In this document: one piece after another, positions 1 to 10,600 of the stretch
Layout: the number at the start of each line of letters is the position of its first letter
Numbering within the stretch: position 1 is the first letter of the stretch
Assembly: GCA_945872795.1 (NCBI GenBank)
Contig: CAMCAZ010000022.1
Span: 1 to 49,408, forward strand
DNA: 49,408 bases
Origin: Chryseobacterium gleum
GTDB lineage: Bacteria; Bacteroidota; Bacteroidia; Flavobacteriales_F; PHOS-HE28
Direction: 5' to 3'
Translations under genes and position numbers: made by a program
Notes under the pieces: generated by a model
What the model was told of the DNA's origin: nothing
Databases searched by the model: none
What the model saw: only the letters and a program-made list of their open reading frames with translations

Positions 1-672
1 GAATGGAGCGCCGCCGGCTGGGTGGCCCTGATCACCATCGTCTTCAGCTGGTGGAACTACGCCCACCTGCCCGTCCGGGACTACCGCGCCTACGCCATCG
101 GAAAGAGCATCGCCGAGCAGAAGGTGATGGGCAAGCCTCCCGTGCAGCAGATCTTCATGCTTTACAAGGACAAGCGCAGCGGCGAGGTGAAGGAGTATGA
201 GAGCACCGGTGCCTACCCTTGGGATGACGAGAACTTCGAGTATGTGGACCGTCGCATCGTAGAGGTCGAATCCGGTATCGAATCGCCCGTGCAGGACTTC
301 CTGCTCACCGATGTGGACGGCGTGGACATCACCGCCGACGTGCTCGCCGAACCGGGGCCGATCCTGCTGATCATGATGTACAACGTGGAGACCAGCGCCA
401 CGGATTGCCTGCCGGCCATCGCCGCCCTCGCGCAGGAGGCCTTCACCAACGGCTGGTATGTCTACGGCGTCAGTGCCAGTCCCTTCGAGAAATGCGAGGA
501 GGTACGGCATGCCCACCAGCTGCCCTTCGACTTCGTGCAGTGCGACGAGAAGACCATCAAGACCGCCATCCGCAGCAATCCCGGTGTGATGCTCCTGCAG
601 CAGGGCACCGTGAAGGGCCTGTGGCATTGCAACGATGCACCGCCCTTCGCCGAGGTGAAGGCGGCGCTGTGA
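1..672 (+). CDS. DoxX-type membrane protein of the BT_3928 family, C-terminal part
   Basis: The reading frame is open to the left edge, so the N-terminus and the main DoxX membrane segments are missing. About 223 residues remain. They begin in a Trp/hydrophobic stretch that looks like the end of a membrane helix, followed by a soluble part with the motifs DYRAYAIGKSI and YPWDDENFEYVDRRIVEVE. I recognise these from the DoxX-like proteins that precede tpiA in many Bacteroidota. The last 110 residues (from about GPILLIMMYNVETS) look like a thioredoxin/AhpC-like fold, but no CxxC pair is present. In this phylum the gene usually sits directly upstream of tpiA, as it does here, 119 bp away on the same strand. 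Its function is unknown. A GTG at 22 could be read as a start, but the frame clearly continues upstream of it. Confidence 0.8.
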   Translation, partial: EWSAAGWVALITIVFSWWNYAHLPVRDYRAYAIGKSIAEQKVMGKPPVQQIFMLYKDKRSGEVKEYESTGAYPWDDENFEYVDRRIVEVESGIESPVQDFLLTDVDGVDITADVLAEPGPILLIMMYNVETSATDCLPAIAALAQEAFTNGWYVYGVSASPFEKCEEVRHAHQLPFDFVQCDEKTIKTAIRSNPGVMLLQQGTVKGLWHCNDAPPFAEVKAAL

Positions 673-749
673 GCGAAGGGCCGGTCCTACGCTCGTCGGG
701 CTGTTGATATCCCGCCAACGTTAACGGCCGCGCCGCCTGGCCTGGTGCG

Positions 750-757
750 CATCTTTG
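750..757 (+). promoter_or_regulatory. possible -7 box for tpiA
   Basis: CATCTTTG differs by one base from the Bacteroidota -7 consensus TAnnTTTG and ends 34 nt before the tpiA ATG. No convincing -33 TTG is visible, so this is only a candidate. Confidence 0.3.
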
Positions 758-791
758 TCTTCATGCGCTCGGAGCGCGTGTCCTTTCGACC

Positions 792-1556
792 ATGAGAACG
801 ATCGTAGCAGGCAACTGGAAGATGCACAAGGACCGCTCGGAAGCGGCCGACCTGATCAACGCGCTGGTGCAGCGCAGCGAAGGTTGGTCTTCTTCCGTGC
901 AGGTGCTGGTGGCCCCGCCGTACCCCTTCCTGGCCGATGCCGTGGAGCACCTGCGCGGGACACGCATCGTGGTGGCTGCCCAGAACTGCCATGAGGCTGC
1001 ACAGGGTGCCTACACCGGTGAGGTCAGTGCGGGCATGCTGGCCAGCATCGGCGTGGGCGCCTGCATCGTGGGGCACAGCGAACGCCGGCAGTACTTCGGC
1101 GAGACCGATGCGGCCGTGGGGCGCAAGATCGGCGCGCTGCTCACCGCCGGCATCTTGCCCATTTACTGCTGTGGCGAAGTGCGCCGTGAGCGTGAGGAGG
1201 GCCGGCACTTCGAGGTGGTGGGCCGCCAGATGGACGAAGCCCTGAAGGACCTCGATGCCGCGTCCCTGTCGAGGCTCGTCGTCGCCTACGAACCCGTATG
1301 GGCCATCGGCACCGGTCTCACCGCCTCGCCCGACCAGGCGCAGGAGATCCACGCCTTCATCCGCACCCGCTTGCGCGAACGCTTCGGTGCTGCGGCCGAT
1401 ACCGTTCCGCTGCTCTACGGCGGCAGCTGCAAACCCGAGAACGCCGCCGGCCTCTTCAGCCGCGCCGACATCAATGGCGGGCTCATCGGCGGTGCAGCGC
1501 TCGACGCCGGGCAGTTCGCACAGCTCGTCCACATCGCAGGCGGAACCCAGGCCTGA
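792..1556 (+). CDS. tpiA: triosephosphate isomerase
   Basis: This glycolytic enzyme interconverts dihydroxyacetone phosphate and glyceraldehyde 3-phosphate in the cytoplasm. The 254-residue length is normal for the family. All catalytic elements are visible: Lys10 in GNWKMH, His95 in GHSERR, and the general base Glu167 in the YEPVWAIGTG segment that opens catalytic loop 6. The phosphate-binding motifs near the C-terminus (LYGGSC and NGGLIGGAAL) are also present. The ATG at 792 gives the conserved N-terminus MRTIVAGNWKMH with nothing in front. The gene lies between the DoxX-type gene and prmA, with only 35 bp to the prmA start, so co-transcription with prmA is likely. Nothing unusual was seen. 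Confidence 0.97.
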   Translation: MRTIVAGNWKMHKDRSEAADLINALVQRSEGWSSSVQVLVAPPYPFLADAVEHLRGTRIVVAAQNCHEAAQGAYTGEVSAGMLASIGVGACIVGHSERRQYFGETDAAVGRKIGALLTAGILPIYCCGEVRREREEGRHFEVVGRQMDEALKDLDAASLSRLVVAYEPVWAIGTGLTASPDQAQEIHAFIRTRLRERFGAAADTVPLLYGGSCKPENAAGLFSRADINGGLIGGAALDAGQFAQLVHIAGGTQA

Positions 1557-1591
1557 TCATCGTCACCACCGATCCACACCCCACGACCACC

Positions 1592-2446
1592 GTGCCGTAC
1601 ACCCAGGTCACTTTCCTGCTCGCTCCCGTCGATCCCTGGCGCGACATCCTCACCGTTGAGCTCGCCGACATCGGTTATGACAGCTTTGAGGAGGGCTTCA
1701 CCGACCAGCTGTCCACGCGCGGCGAACTGCGGGCCTATATCCCCAGCGCCCACTTCAACCCTACGAAGCTCTCCGAACTGCTCACCCTGCGTGATCCGCA
1801 CGTGGCCGTGAACTGGACCAGCGAGGAGATCGCCGACCGCAATTGGAACGCGGAGTGGGAGAGCAGCTTCTCTCCGGTGGAGGTCGGCGACCAGGTACGC
1901 ATCCGCGCGGATTTCCACGCCCCGGCCGAGGGTTTCACGCATGACCTGGTGATCACCCCGCGCATGGCCTTTGGCACCGGCCATCATGCCACCACGCGCA
2001 TGATGGTGCTCGCCATGCTGCCGCTGGACCTCAAGGGAAAGGACGTCTGCGACCTGGGCTGCGGCACCGGTGTGCTGGCCATCCTTGGCGAACGGATGGG
2101 TGCCCGCAGTGCGGTGGCCATCGACATCGATCCCGGGGCGGTGGACAATGCCCGGGAGAACATCATCCGGAACGACTGCCGGGCCATCACCGTGGAGGTG
2201 GGCGATGCCTCATCGCTGGAGGGCCGGACCTTCGACCTGATCCTGGCGAACATTGAACGCAATGTGCTGCTGGACGCCATGCCCCGCTTGGCAGCGGCAC
2301 TGAAGCCCGGAAGCGCCGTGTTCCTGAGCGGCTTTGTGGTGACCGACCGGCACATGCTGGCCCAGAGCGCCAAGGACAATGGCCTGGAAATTGCCGAACG
2401 TTTGGAAGAAGGCGACTGGGCGCTGCTCGGTTGCCGCAAACCGTGA
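1592..2446 (+). CDS. prmA: ribosomal protein L11 methyltransferase
   Basis: PrmA is a SAM-dependent enzyme that methylates ribosomal protein L11. The SAM-binding motif I DLGCGTG is at residues 154-160, preceded by FGTGHHATTRMM, a family hallmark, and followed by the ANIERN motif (Asn about 220). I chose the GTG at 1592, which gives 284 residues and the N-terminus PYTQVTFLLAPVDPWRDIL, close to the size of Bacteroidota PrmA. The frame is open further upstream into tpiA, but that extension is Arg/His-rich out-of-frame tpiA sequence and should not be used. No Shine-Dalgarno sequence is visible, as is usual in this phylum. The next gene begins within 2-41 bp of the stop codon. Confidence 0.93.
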   Translation: MPYTQVTFLLAPVDPWRDILTVELADIGYDSFEEGFTDQLSTRGELRAYIPSAHFNPTKLSELLTLRDPHVAVNWTSEEIADRNWNAEWESSFSPVEVGDQVRIRADFHAPAEGFTHDLVITPRMAFGTGHHATTRMMVLAMLPLDLKGKDVCDLGCGTGVLAILGERMGARSAVAIDIDPGAVDNARENIIRNDCRAITVEVGDASSLEGRTFDLILANIERNVLLDAMPRLAAALKPGSAVFLSGFVVTDRHMLAQSAKDNGLEIAERLEEGDWALLGCRKP

Positions 2447-2459
2447 GATGGGAACAGGG

Positions 2460-5400
2460 ATGAATGATCGCTGTAACATGACTGCAATGCCCGCTTCCTT
2501 GCTCAGCGCCGGGCGCCTGTTCACGGTGCTGGTGTGCACCCTGCTGTGGGTGCTGCCCGGCCAGGCACAGACCAAACCCTTCCCCACCGACCAGGCGCTC
2601 TTCCTGCAGGAGATGACCACCTTCCTGGTGGCGGCCGACAAGAAGGAGGGGAGGCCCTTCATGGAACAGGTCTTCACCCCCGTGTGGAACGGAACCTACT
2701 ACAGCGAGCGCCAGCGCGTGCGCATCGTGGAGGTCGCCAACTTCATGCTGAAGAAACGCTTCGACGCCTTCCCCCACTTCCGCGATTACCTCGCCTCCGT
2801 GGCCGCCTTCCCCAACAGCGGGCGCGTTACCACCGAGTTCGATGCGTGGATGCAGGGCCTGGACAAGCTTGTGCAGGACGGCCGCAAGCAGAACGTGGTC
2901 GCCTTCATTTCCACCTGTGCCGGGCTCTTCACGGACAACACCCTGTTGGCCAGCCCCAGCACATCCTGGCGCAGCCGCTCCAGCGCCTTCACCTTCGCTT
3001 TTGACAGTGTGCCTTTGGTGAAATTCGCCAAGACCGACCTCGTGTGTTCGGCCAAAGGCGATAGTGCGGTGATCCTGGGCACCTCGGGCACCTTCTTCCC
3101 CACCAGCGGCATTTGGCGCGGAACCGCCGGAAGGGTCACCTGGGAACGGGCCGGCCTGAAGCCCAGCGCCACCTTCGCCGAATGGTCCCATCCCTACGAA
3201 GTACGCATGAAGAGCTCCTCCTTCGTGGTGGATTCCGTGGAGTTCAACGACCCCTATTTCGAGCGTGTGATGCTGGGCACCCTCAGCGACAAGGTGCTGG
3301 CCAACGTGGACGAAGAGAACGCCAGCTACCCGCGTTTCGAGAGCTACGACCGCCGCATGAAGATCCGCGACATCGTGGAAGGCATCGACTTCGAGGGCGG
3401 TTTCTCCATGCAGGGCGCGAAGCTCCAGGGTTACGGCACCAAGGAGCAACCCGCCTTCCTGTCGTTCTACCGGGACAAGCGTCCCTTCATCATCGCCCGT
3501 GGACTGCGTTTCAGCATCGAGCCGGAGCGGATCACCAGTGACGATGTGTCCATCCAATTGCGGCTGGAGGGCGACTCGCTCTACCACCCCAGCGTGAGCC
3601 TGCGCTACATGCGCGACAAGAAGTTCCTCTCGCTGATCAAGAAAGAGGAGGGCCTTAGCAAGGCGCCCTTCTACAGCACCTACCACCAACTGGACATGTT
3701 CTTCGAGGTGCTCACCTGGAAGCAGGGCGATCCCGTGGTGCAGATGGGCAACCTGCAGGGCAGCACGCAGACGCGCGCCAGCTTCGAGAGCTTCGACTAC
3801 TTCAAGGAGAAACGCTACATGGCCATGCTGGGCATCGATGCCGTGCATCCACTGGTGCGCATCAACGATTTCAGCAAGCAGAACGGCGGCACCTTCTATG
3901 CCCAGGAGTTCGCCGTGTACAGCCGCATGCAGAAGCAGGAGGTGATCCCGCTGATGATCGACATGGCCAACAAGGGCTACCTGATGTATGATCCGGAGAC
4001 CGAATGGGTGGAGGTGAAGCCCCGTCTGCGCCAGCACATCCTCAACAGCGCCGGCAAGCAGGATTATGACGTGCTGCAGTTCAACTCCAACGTGGATGAT
4101 GGCGTGAACGCCTCGCTGAACCTGCTGAACAACGACCTTACCATGAAGGGCGTCGCACGTATCGTGATGAGCGATTCGCAGGACGTGCGCATCTTCCCGG
4201 CCGAGCGCACCATCACCATCAAGAAGGGCCGCGACTTCACTTTCGGGGGCAACATCCAGGCGGGAAAGCTCTCCTACTACGGTAAAGAATACTACTTCCA
4301 TTACGCGCCCTTCACCATCGACCTGCTGAACGTCGACTCCGTGAGCTTCATGGCGGACAGCTTCGAGAAGAACGAGGAGGGGCAGACCACCCTGGTGAAG
4401 GTGAAGAACGTGCTGGAGCAGGTCACCGGCACCCTGGAGATCGATGCGCCCAGCAACAAGGGCGGCATGCACCAGAAGGACTACCCGAGCTATCCGAAGT
4501 TCAACAGCACGAAGGAGAGCTTCGTGTTCTACGACAAGGGCACTATCCAGCGCGGGGTATACGGTCGCGACAAGTTCTACTACCGCAGCGATCCCTTCCA
4601 GATCGATTCGCTGGACAACTTCACCAATTCCGGTCTGTACTTCAGTGGCACGCTGGTCAGCGCCGGCATCTTCCCGGACATCAAGGAACCGCTGCGCCTG
4701 CAGCCCGACTACGCACTGGGCTTTGTGCGCAGCACCGGTGATGGCGGCATGCCGCTCTACGGCCGCAAGGCCCGATTCACCAGTACAGTGGCCCTCAACA
4801 ACCGCGGTCTGCAGGGGGATGGCGAACTGACCTACCTCACCAGCACCCTGCGTTCGAAAGCCTTGGTGTTCTGTCCGGATAGCACTCTGGGCCGCGCGGA
4901 CACGCTGATGAACACCGCGTCCCTCACGCCCTCCTCGGTGCCCACCGTCAATGCCTCCGATGTATTCGTGCGCCTGGAACCCGCACGCGATGTGCTGCGC
5001 ACCGAGAAGTTGAAGAAGCCCTTGGTGATGTATGACGACCAGGCCCTGTTGCACGGCCTCACCGAGCTCACGCCCAAGGGTATGATGGGCCGCGGCCTCA
5101 TCGACTTCCGCAACGCCACCCTGCGATCGGACCTCTTCGACTTCACCAACATGCAGATGCATGCCGACACCTCCGACTTCCGGCTTACGGAGGGGGACAC
5201 GGCCAGCATCGCCTTCCGCACGGACAACGTGAACGCCACTGTGAAGCTTGACGAGCGCGTGGGTGAGTTCGTGAGCAACGGCACCGAGACCAAGGTGGAG
5301 TTCCCGGTGAACCAGTACATCTGCTACATGGACCGCTTCAAGTGGTACATGGACCAGGGTGACATCGAGCTCGAGAGCGACCGCACGGCCGCCGAGGGCA

Positions 5401-6947
5401 GCGAGGACCTGCAGCTATCGGGTTCCAACTTCGTGAGCATCCGGCCCGACCAGGACAGCCTCAGCTTCATGGCCCCCAAGGCGCGCTACGACCTGAAGAA
5501 GCACCTGATCACCGCCACCGATGTACAGTACATCCAGGTGGCCGATGCGCTGATCACGCCGGACAGCATGCGTGTGCGCATCCGCCGCAACGCCGAGATG
5601 GACCCCCTGCTGAACACCGTGATCACGGCCAACTACGTCACCAAGTTCCACCGCATCTACAACGCCAAGGCGAACATCAGGGCCAAGCGGAGCTACACCG
5701 CCACCGGCGTCATCGACTACGTGGACGAGAACGAGAAGGCCTTCCGCATCAACCTCACCTCCGTGGAGGTTGACACCTCGTTCCAGACCGTGGGCAGCGG
5801 GCGGATCGCGAAGGAGGAGGACTTCCAGTTGAGCCCGGCCTTCGACTTCTTCGGCGATGTGGCCCTCAGTGCCAGCGTGAAGGAGCTCACCTTCAAGGGC
5901 AGCACCCGCATCCAGCACGGCTGCAGCTCACTGGCCCGCAACTGGATGAAGTTCAGCGGCGCCATCGACCCCAAGGAGGTCTTCATCCCTGTTGCCGACA
6001 CGCTTTACGACGACCTGGGGGCCATGCTCGGCGCGGGAACCTTCCTTTCCGCAGAGGACCCCTTCAAGGTCAACGGCACCTTCCTGAGCCCGCTCGCCGA
6101 CCGCAAGGACATGCCGCTGATCACCGCCAAGGGCCTGCTGTTCTATGACAAGGGCCGCAAGGAGTACATGATCTCCAACAAGGACAAGATCCGCCAGCGC
6201 GAACTGCCGGGCGACCTCGTGAGCCTGGCCACGGAGAACTGCGTGCTCATCGCCGATGGTCGCATCTCCCACGGCGTGGACCTGGGACGTGTCAACGTCT
6301 CCACCGTGGGTTCCATGCGCTACGAGATCGACGGCCAGAAGGCCTCCTCCAGCGGGGTGCTCATCGCCGACTTCCACTTCCTGGACAATGCCTTGGAGCG
6401 CATGGCCACGGAGATCCTCGCCTATCCCGAGCAGAAGCCCCTGGACATCACCAAGACCTATTATGAGAAGATGCTCCGTGAGCTGCTGGGGCTGGAGCGT
6501 TCGGACAAGCTGATCAGCGAACTGAGCATCAAGGGCGAGATCAAGAAGCTGCCCGACGAGGTGGTGAAACCGCTGGTGCTGGGCGATGTGCGCATGGTCT
6601 GGAACGGTCCGGAGCAGAGCTGGCTCAGCGAGGGTGCGATCGGCGTGGCCACCATCCTGAAGAAGCCCGTGTACCGCTACATGAAGGGTAAGGTGCACCT
6701 GGAACGAAAGCGCAGTGGCGACATCATGACCATCCTGCTGATGCTCGATGAGCAGACCTATTACTTCTTCCAGTACAGCCGGAATTACCTTTATGCCTAC
6801 AGCAGCGATGCCCAGTTCAATACCATGCTGGGCGAACTGAAGGACGACAAGCGTGTACTGGAGGCGAAGAAGGATGAACCGGCCTACCAGTTCATCGTCA
6901 CGAACAAGAAGAAAGTGGACGACTTCCGCGACCGATTCGGTCTTTGA
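2460..6947 (+). CDS. large exported protein of unknown function (about 1495 aa)
   Basis: I do not recognise a named family. A signal peptide is clear: a hydrophobic core SAGRLFTVLVCTLLWVLPG ends in the AQA-like cleavage region GQAQ|TKP. In-frame ATGs at 2448, 2460, 2478 and 2487 are all possible starts; 2487 gives the most compact signal peptide. The mature protein is beta-rich and has no transmembrane helix in the middle. Between roughly residues 600 and 1300 it carries loosely repeated segments of the kind FMAPKARYDLKKHLITATDVQYI and FYDKGTIQRGVYGRDKFYY, which recall stacked beta-strand folds such as OstA/LptA-like proteins; that resemblance is an inference from pattern only. It sits between prmA and plsY, 3 bp before plsY, so it probably belongs to the same transcription unit. 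Location is likely the periplasm or outer membrane. Confidence 0.75.
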   Translation: MNDRCNMTAMPASLLSAGRLFTVLVCTLLWVLPGQAQTKPFPTDQALFLQEMTTFLVAADKKEGRPFMEQVFTPVWNGTYYSERQRVRIVEVANFMLKKRFDAFPHFRDYLASVAAFPNSGRVTTEFDAWMQGLDKLVQDGRKQNVVAFISTCAGLFTDNTLLASPSTSWRSRSSAFTFAFDSVPLVKFAKTDLVCSAKGDSAVILGTSGTFFPTSGIWRGTAGRVTWERAGLKPSATFAEWSHPYEVRMKSSSFVVDSVEFNDPYFERVMLGTLSDKVLANVDEENASYPRFESYDRRMKIRDIVEGIDFEGGFSMQGAKLQGYGTKEQPAFLSFYRDKRPFIIARGLRFSIEPERITSDDVSIQLRLEGDSLYHPSVSLRYMRDKKFLSLIKKEEGLSKAPFYSTYHQLDMFFEVLTWKQGDPVVQMGNLQGSTQTRASFESFDYFKEKRYMAMLGIDAVHPLVRINDFSKQNGGTFYAQEFAVYSRMQKQEVIPLMIDMANKGYLMYDPETEWVEVKPRLRQHILNSAGKQDYDVLQFNSNVDDGVNASLNLLNNDLTMKGVARIVMSDSQDVRIFPAERTITIKKGRDFTFGGNIQAGKLSYYGKEYYFHYAPFTIDLLNVDSVSFMADSFEKNEEGQTTLVKVKNVLEQVTGTLEIDAPSNKGGMHQKDYPSYPKFNSTKESFVFYDKGTIQRGVYGRDKFYYRSDPFQIDSLDNFTNSGLYFSGTLVSAGIFPDIKEPLRLQPDYALGFVRSTGDGGMPLYGRKARFTSTVALNNRGLQGDGELTYLTSTLRSKALVFCPDSTLGRADTLMNTASLTPSSVPTVNASDVFVRLEPARDVLRTEKLKKPLVMYDDQALLHGLTELTPKGMMGRGLIDFRNATLRSDLFDFTNMQMHADTSDFRLTEGDTASIAFRTDNVNATVKLDERVGEFVSNGTETKVEFPVNQYICYMDRFKWYMDQGDIELESDRTAAEGSEDLQLSGSNFVSIRPDQDSLSFMAPKARYDLKKHLITATDVQYIQVADALITPDSMRVRIRRNAEMDPLLNTVITANYVTKFHRIYNAKANIRAKRSYTATGVIDYVDENEKAFRINLTSVEVDTSFQTVGSGRIAKEEDFQLSPAFDFFGDVALSASVKELTFKGSTRIQHGCSSLARNWMKFSGAIDPKEVFIPVADTLYDDLGAMLGAGTFLSAEDPFKVNGTFLSPLADRKDMPLITAKGLLFYDKGRKEYMISNKDKIRQRELPGDLVSLATENCVLIADGRISHGVDLGRVNVSTVGSMRYEIDGQKASSSGVLIADFHFLDNALERMATEILAYPEQKPLDITKTYYEKMLRELLGLERSDKLISELSIKGEIKKLPDEVVKPLVLGDVRMVWNGPEQSWLSEGAIGVATILKKPVYRYMKGKVHLERKRSGDIMTILLMLDEQTYYFFQYSRNYLYAYSSDAQFNTMLGELKDDKRVLEAKKDEPAYQFIVTNKKKVDDFRDRFGL

Positions 6948-6950
6948 GCC

Positions 6951-7601
6951 ATGAGCTTCCCCTGGATCTACAGCATGGCCGCCGTGGTGCTGGCCTACCT
7001 CTTCGGGAGCATCCCTTCCAGCGTATGGTGGGGACGCTTCTTCCATGGCGTGGATGTGCGGGAGCATGGCAGCCGCAATGCCGGGGCCACCAACACCTTC
7101 CGCGTGCTCGGCTGGCGCTCCGGGGTTCCGGTGCTTATCCTGGACATCCTCAAGGGCTTCCTGCCCGTGCGCCTGCTGCCCAACTTCAGCGGTCTGGAGG
7201 TGGACTCCGCGCCGTGGATGTGGTTGCGCATCGCGCTGGTCGTCGCCACGGTCATCGGTCACCTCTATCCGGTGTTCGCCGGCTTCAAGGGCGGGAAAGG
7301 CGTGGCCACCTCGCTGGGTGGCATATTGGCGGTACATCCCGGTGCGGCAGGCATCTGCATGTTGGTCTTCTCCGCGGTCTTCCTGCTGTCGCGCTACGTC
7401 TCGCTGGGCTCCCTCTGCGCGGCACTCACCTTTCCGCTGGCGGTGACGCTGCTCTTCCAGGAGACCAATCCCGTGAAGATCGGCTTCGCCATCGCACTCT
7501 GCCTGATGGTCTTCTACACCCATCGCGAGAACATCGGTCGCCTGTTCCGCGGCGAGGAGAACCGCATGACCCTCGCCGGTCGCCCCCGTGATGAACAATG
7601 A
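6951..7601 (+). CDS. plsY: glycerol-3-phosphate acyltransferase PlsY
   Basis: PlsY is an integral membrane enzyme that transfers an acyl group from acyl-phosphate to glycerol-3-phosphate, the first step of phospholipid synthesis. The 216-residue protein shows all three family motifs: GSIPSS at 19-24, GSRNAGATN at 40-48 and GHLYPVFAGFKGGKG from about 103. Hydrophobic segments surround them in the expected multi-pass pattern, and the C-terminal THRENIGRL motif is also typical. The ATG at 6951 lies 3 bp after the stop of the preceding gene. The stop codon overlaps a possible ATG of the next gene (ATGA at 7598-7601), which suggests tight coupling. Confidence 0.95.
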   Translation: MSFPWIYSMAAVVLAYLFGSIPSSVWWGRFFHGVDVREHGSRNAGATNTFRVLGWRSGVPVLILDILKGFLPVRLLPNFSGLEVDSAPWMWLRIALVVATVIGHLYPVFAGFKGGKGVATSLGGILAVHPGAAGICMLVFSAVFLLSRYVSLGSLCAALTFPLAVTLLFQETNPVKIGFAIALCLMVFYTHRENIGRLFRGEENRMTLAGRPRDEQ

Positions 7602-7642
7602 AACCCTGGGTACCATACCGCTGTACAAGGGCCCACTCTCGG

Positions 7643-10600
7643 ATGACGACCCGTTCTGTGGTCATAGTTGTTGCGTTGTTTCTCCCGTTCCTGGTTCCGG
7701 CCCAGGGCGGTGACCAACAGCTGCGCGTCAAGGCGGATGCCCTGTTCCAGGAGCGCCGTTTTGCCGAGGCCACATCCATGTACTCTCAGTTGGTGAGCCT
7801 CACACCGGGCGATCGCGAACTGAACTACCGCTTCGGGACCTGCCTGCTGCATGGCGGCGATGACAAGGAGATGGCCATCGGTCATCTCAAGTTCGCCACC
7901 GAGGACCCCGCCGGACCCGCCGCTGCCTGGTATTGGCTGGGCCGTTCCTACCACCTCAATTACCGGTTCAAGGAGGCCCAGGTGGCCTACCAGCGTTTCC
8001 GTGGCACCGGCGACAAGAAGGCCCTGGCGGAATGGCCGGTGGAAGGTTTCGAGCAACAGTGCCGCAACGGCGAGAAACTGCTCTCCAGCCTCAAGGACAT
8101 CCGCGTGCGAAGCAAGGTGGAGGTGAAGGATAGCGAGTTCTTCCGCTTCTATGAACTGGGCGATATCGGGGGGCGCATCGTGGTGACGCCCGAGGAGCTG
8201 ATGACCGGCCTGGACAAGAAGAGCAAGCACCGCAGCCTGGTCTACCTGCCCGATCGCGGCGGGCCCATCTACTTCAGCAGCCTGGGTAAGGACGGACGCA
8301 CCGGCCGCGACATCTACCGCACCGAACTGCTGCCCGATGGCAGCTTCGCGACGCCCGTGAAGCTCGCCGGCTACATCAACACCGACCTCGACGAGGACTA
8401 CGCCTTCATGCACCCCGATGGGCGCACCTTCTACTTCAGCAGCAAGGGCCACAGCAGCATGGGCGGCTACGATGTGTTCCGCACCACCTACGACAAGGGC
8501 CTCGACGCTTTCGGTCGTCCGGAGAACCTGGACTTCGCGGTGAGCACACCGGACGACGACATCTTCTACATGGTGGACGGCGAGCACAAGGAGGCCTGTT
8601 TCGCCAGCGGTCGCAGCAGCACACAGGGCATGCTCCACGTTTACCGCGTCAGCACCGAGCAGGTGCCCGTGGTCATCACCATCCTCAAGGGCACCTACGC
8701 CAGCGAGTTCGACAAGGAGGACCGCAAGGCGCACATCACGGTGGTGGATGCCCTCACGCAGGAGCAGGTGGCCGATGTGCGCACCGACATCAACGGCAGC
8801 TACGTGCTGTCGCTGCCGCGCAGCGGGCGCTTCCGCTTCATGGTGGAATGTGGACCCAGCGGAAAGACCCACGGTGGCATGGTGGAAGTGCCACGCGCCG
8901 ACGGTCCCCGGGCCTATCGCCAGGAGCTGAACCTGACCCAGAGCGGCGACCTCGAAAAGCTCGTCATCCGCAACTACTTCGATGAGCCGCTGGAAGGCGA
9001 CTTCATCGCCATGGCCCTGGATGAGATCAAGCGCCGTGCCCGTCTGGACGTCAGCACCGGCAGCGATGCCGTGGCGCAGGCCCCTGCCGTGGTGCAGGCC
9101 CCTGCCGTGGAGGAGCCCGTGACCGATGTGCTCACCGCCGCCGGCTTCACCGGTGATGTGGACAAGGCCGCTGCCGTAAAGCTCGCCGCGGACGATGCCG
9201 CCGAACTGGAGCGCGAGGCCATGGACCTGGACAGCCGATCGAAGGAGGCCCTCGTGATCGCCGTGGAAGCCCTGGAGGATGCCGACCGCAACACCACCGA
9301 GGCCGAACAGCTCGTGGCCGAAGCGGCGAACATGGAGAACGAGGAGCAGCGCAATGCCCTGATGGTGGAGGCCGCCCGCAGCCGCCAGCGCGCCCGGGAG
9401 TCCGGCATGCGTGCCCGCGCCGCGCAGCGCACCGCCGAGGACCTGGCCAACGAGAGCCTCGCCACCAAGCAACAGGCCCTCACGGCCGCCAAGCTCGCCA
9501 CCGATGTGCGCACCACCATCGGTGCCGCACGGGACCAGGAGGCCCTGCCGCACCTCATCGCCCTGAAGAAGCAGCACGATTCCCGAGTGGGCCCCACCGC
9601 CACGCCCGATGCGGCCGAGCGCACGCGTCGCGCTGTCACCGAACAGCAGGTGCTGGCCGAACGCGCCATGCGCCAGGTGCAGGCCAAGAGCACCGAGGAG
9701 AACGAGCTTACCACACGCATCGGTCGCCTGAAGCGCGACCAGGAGGCCACCGGCAGCCGCAGCAAGAAGGACGAGCTGCAGAAAGAGATCAACGTACTGG
9801 AGGAACAGCTTTCCGCCCTGCGCGATGAGACGCGGACTGCGAAGGCCACCGCCATCACCCTTGAGCGCGAGACCGCTGTACTGCGCGGTCAGGCCTCGCT
9901 GACCCGCCACCTGAGCACCACGGCGACCACCACCACCGGCACGGTGCCCACCGCTGTGGCCGATGCCCTGCCACAGCGCATCACCGCCACCGAATCGCGC
10001 ATGACGGCACTGGCCATCGATGAGCGCTACGAGGCCCTCCTCAATGAACCCGTTGCCGCCAGGGAGGCCCGCATGTTCAATTGGGACCTTGAGAGCGCGG
10101 CACCCGGAGTGCCCACCGACCGCGCCACCACACCGACCGCGGACCCCAGTACGGGCACCGATGCCCAACAGGCCAGCGTGCGCACCGCCGCCATGCAGCC
10201 CGGTGAAGTGGCCGGCGCCGGTGTGAACGATGTGAACGTAGCGCAGGTGCCCGTTTCCCAGGACGGCGGCGCCGACGTTGAAGCCAGCGATACCGACATC
10301 AACGCTGCGGCAGACAGCGACACCGAAGCACGTGACGTCGCCGTCGAGACCAGCACGAGCGACGCGAACACGGCACAGACCGGGATCGAACAACAAGCCC
10401 GTACCGGCGACCAACGTTCGGGTGGTACGGAGACCGCGCGCAACGCCGCTGCAGTGGGGGGCGTGGTCGCGGGCGGTGCCGTACGCGCAACCGATGGGGC
10501 AGGAGCGGAGCGGGCCGATGCCAGCGCTGGGAGCACCGGCACAGGCATCGCCGGTGGCAACGAGGCTGCCAAAAAGGACAGCGGGCGCAACGCCGATCAA

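Noticed and set aside
1298-1591. Long N-terminal extension of PrmA
   Set aside because: It overlaps the C-terminal third of tpiA out of frame and reads as Arg/His-rich sequence without similarity to PrmA.
2187-5162. Very long antisense open frame (about 990 codons) opposite the 1.5-kaa protein; similar long frames at 7514-11803, 19339-22017 and 22720-25458 on the minus strand
   Set aside because: These are shadow frames caused by strong G/C preference at third codon positions. Their translations are His/Val/Gly/Ala-rich without domains or signal peptides, and the plus-strand genes opposite have clear domains.
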